From DATFQE01 sp963739085 (lineage in GTDB: Bacteria; Actinomycetota; Thermoleophilia; Gaiellales; Gaiellaceae), in contig CAVTZA010000016.1 of assembly GCA_963739085.1 (NCBI GenBank), forward strand, positions 124,001-188,000: a stretch of 64,000 bases of DNA. The letters run 5' to 3'. The notes beneath the pieces are model-generated. The model was not told the origin of the DNA and searched no databases. It saw only the letters and a program-made list of their open reading frames with translations. Below, piece by piece: positions 63,340 through 64,000 of this stretch. The position numbers and the translations under genes were made by a program. The stretch's first letter is position 1; each line of letters starts with the position of its first letter.

Positions 63340-64000
63340 CCACGGTCGCGGCCGAATCCGTCCAGGTCCGGCCTCGCCGAAGCGTGCTCGCGTTCGTTCG
63401 CCAGCACGTCCTGACGGTCTACGCAATGCTCGCGTTCACCTACCTGCTCCTGCCGATCGCGGTCGTGATCGCGTTCTCGTTCAACAACCCTGCGGGCCGC
63501 TTCAACTACACGTGGCAGGGCTTCACGCTCGACAACTGGAAGAACTGGAATGCCGTCCCCGGCCTCGTCGGACGCCATGACGCTGTCGCTCGAGATCGCC
63601 GCCATCGCCGCGCTCGTTCGCGACCGCGCTCGGAACGCTCATCGCGCTGGCGCTCGTCCGCTACGGCTTCCGCGGCCGGGGCGCGACGAACCTCCTGGTC
63701 TTCCTCCCCATGGCGACGCCCGAGATCGTGCTGGGCGCGTCGCTGCTGGCGCTGTTCCTGACGATGAACGTCGGCGACCGGCTTCGGGACGATCGCGATC
63801 GCGCACATCATGTTCTGCGTCAGCTACGTGGTCGTGACCGTCAAGGCGCGCCTTGTCGGCTTCGACCGGCATCTCGAGGAGGCCGCGCTCGACCTGGGCG
63901 CGAACGAGTGGACGACGTTCCGCAAGGTGACGCTGCCGCTGATCGCCCCGGCGATCCTGGCCGGCGCGCTCCTGTCCTTCGCCCTCTCCGTCGACGACTT
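63336..64000 (+). CDS. potC: Polyamine-type ABC permease PotC-like, system 2 (three frame breaks, cut by window end)
   Basis: From the ATG at 63336 (MTTVAAESVQVRPRRSVLAF), the first span is YAMLAFTYLLLPIAVVIAFS. The frame breaks near 63577, 63619 and 63780. Corrected, it reads DAMTLSLEIAAIAALVATAL, ALVRYGFRGRGATNLLVFLP and IAIAHIMFCVSYVVVTVKA, then the EAA loop LEEAALDLGANEWTTFRKVT. The 3' end lies outside the window. All three breaks fit single inserted bases. It pairs with PotB of system 2. Confidence 0.82.

Overview
The window is very GC-rich and densely coded, and it reads like a chromosomal segment of a deep-branching actinobacterium. I infer class Thermoleophilia (Gaiellales/Solirubrobacterales-like) from three things: a LexA box of the Gram-positive type (CGAAC-N4-GTTCG), several secreted collagen-like proteins of a kind common in that group, and many GTG/TTG starts. 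No marker gene was compared with a database, so the placement is tentative.

Layout. 0-9 kb: secreted and envelope proteins, an ECF sigma factor facing its anti-sigma factor, a NarL-type response regulator, an ABC exporter, a large secreted beta-propeller protein, and RNase P RNA. 9-18 kb: a dirigent-like protein, LexA with its SOS box, tRNA-Leu(GAG), TldD/TldE, SecG, a glycosyltransferase and an acyl-CoA mutase large subunit. Two copies of a long self-complementary repeat (10.8 and 17.7 kb) lie here. 18-25 kb: a MoaD-MoaE fusion, three collagen-like genes (two of them tandem duplicates), a PknB-like kinase and an M29 aminopeptidase. 25-31 kb: a site-2 protease, a LOG protein and a DMT permease, then selA-selB and tRNA-Sec. 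An H-NOX haem sensor gene lies between selB and tRNA-Sec on the other strand. 31-37 kb: a cyclase-homology/ATPase/TPR regulator, an ABC1 kinase, a universal stress protein and an amidase. 37-41 kb: rpsF-ssb-rpsR-rplI, with a strongly structured rpsR-rplI spacer, then dnaB. 41-47 kb: a tight purine cluster purA-D-E-B-C-S-Q. 47-64 kb: a polyamine/amino-aldehyde catabolic region with a PuuB-like oxidase, two aldehyde dehydrogenases, a saccharopine-dehydrogenase-like protein, a PucR regulator, a GABA-type aminotransferase and two PotABCD-type transporters. Two matching palindromes probably act as the local operator.

How it works together. The last 16 kb looks like one regulon that imports polyamines or related amines and oxidises or transaminates them to aldehydes and acids. 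The sel genes form a selenocysteine insertion module, but I found no selenoprotein in the window. H-NOX and the cyclase-domain regulator may belong to one gas-sensing pathway.

Quality caveat. About 28 genes' worth of frame breaks occur outside 25.3-47.5 kb, and nearly all behave as one extra base (for example CTTG where CTG is expected). This looks like insertion-type sequence error rather than gene decay. I annotated such genes as single features over their whole span and gave the approximate break points.
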